Positions 56,206-56,628 of a stretch of DNA of 56,628 nt are shown one piece after another. A program made the position numbers and the translations under genes. Position 1 is the first letter of the stretch, and every line of letters starts with the position of its first letter. The stretch comes from Clostridia bacterium (lineage in GTDB: Bacteria; Bacillota; Clostridia; CAKSNL01; HGM11501): positions 1 through 56,628 of the forward strand of contig CAAFWO010000028.1 of assembly GCA_900766735.1 (NCBI GenBank), read 5' to 3'. A model generated the notes under the pieces. That model saw only the letters and a program-made list of their open reading frames with translations. It was not told the DNA's origin and ran no database searches.

Positions 56206-56628
56206 TATAAACCACCCTTCACATATAAATATTATAATCCCGGTATGAAAAAAATCAAGGTATAAAATAAAGAGTAAATAGTACAAAACAAACATCCGGG
56301 GTGAATAATATAATCCCGGTGTATAAAGAAAGACCGATCTAAAAATAATCTAATTTTATTTTAAACGGAGTTTTATCCACTCATAAAAGCCCTAAACAGC
56401 ACTTATCAACAGATTTATGCACGTTATCCACATCTAAAACGTGATAAATCCTGAAAGCTGTGGAAAACTCACCCGATTCCCACAGTAAGCGCATTTGCGG
56501 CGGACGGGCTGTCATCAAGACAAAAACTTACATTTTAGAAGAGGACTTGACAGGATTATTCATAAGGATATTTTTTATTGATTTGATAGACGCAAAACCT
56601 TTTATAAGTCCTCACAAATGTTTATAAA
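56206..56628. other. Gene-free end region with a DnaA-box cluster (origin-like)
   Basis: No ORF of note lies in this 423-bp stretch. Between 56373 and 56467 are TTATCCACT (56373-56381), TTATCAACA (56403-56411), TTATGCACG (56415-56423, one mismatch), TTATCCACA (56424-56432) and TGTGGAAAA (56459-56467, reverse). The next 120 bp are AT-rich and contain TTGACA near 56549. This looks like part of oriC or the dnaA upstream region, but dnaA is not in view. Confidence 0.6.

Overview
The window is chromosomal DNA of an anaerobic, spore-forming, Gram-positive Clostridia member, most likely Oscillospiraceae-like. The evidence is a pyruvate formate-lyase, pta-ackA, dipicolinate synthase dpaAB behind a sigma-K-type promoter, a Gram-positive LexA with a YneA-type LysM protein, and clostridial gene orders such as DUF512-der-plsY-gpsA. 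Base composition is moderate, except for a clearly AT-richer stretch at about 7.2-11.2 kb. Most genes are ordinary housekeeping genes. No phage, insertion sequence or CRISPR array was seen.

Layout. 1-5.4 kb is an iron block: pflB (partial), a DtxR-family regulator, and a feoA-feoA-feoB operon with two tiny membrane ORFs and a DUF2325 gene. GGTTAG-N6-CTAACC-type palindromes precede pflB, feoA and a membrane-anchored unknown gene at 5428. A tRNA-Leu(AAG)/tRNA-Gln(CTG) pair follows at about 6.1 kb.

6.3-11.2 kb is the most unusual part. A tyrosine-recombinase catalytic domain is fused in frame to the first ~110 residues of a sialate-O-acetylesterase-like protein. Its gene ends 25 bp before a 272-bp segment bounded by 23-bp inverted repeats (21/23 match). 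The segment carries a consensus extended -10 promoter reading out into an operon of SPFH, zinc-ribbon and membrane proteins, plus a one-way terminator. This has the architecture of an invertible phase-variable promoter. Two proteins of the operon that are usually single chains are split at ATGA overlaps, one of them on a perfect A_AAA_AAA slippery heptamer.

11.2-29.8 kb holds housekeeping genes: folate salvage, alaS, a HIT protein, an acyl-CoA synthetase, lexA with an SOS-controlled yneA-like gene, cell-wall enzymes (amidase, S41 protease, M23 hydrolase, ftsEX), a PucR-type regulator, DUF3343 plus cysteine desulfurase, a HAD phosphatase, a divergent ParE/GyrB-like protein and a VanW protein.

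29.8-41.2 kb holds an amino-acid ABC transporter whose substrate-binding protein is circularly permuted, two COG0523 GTPases (one with a long His/Asp tract), tmcAL, pta-ackA, dpaAB and guaB. 41.3-56.2 kb holds hisS-aspS, a GldA/GldF/GldG/DUF4340 export module, DUF512-der-plsY-gpsA, a nucleotidyltransferase, a sugar isomerase-like gene interrupted by a stop at codon 10, and a MATE transporter. The last 400 bp carry a cluster of DnaA boxes resembling an origin or a dnaA upstream region.
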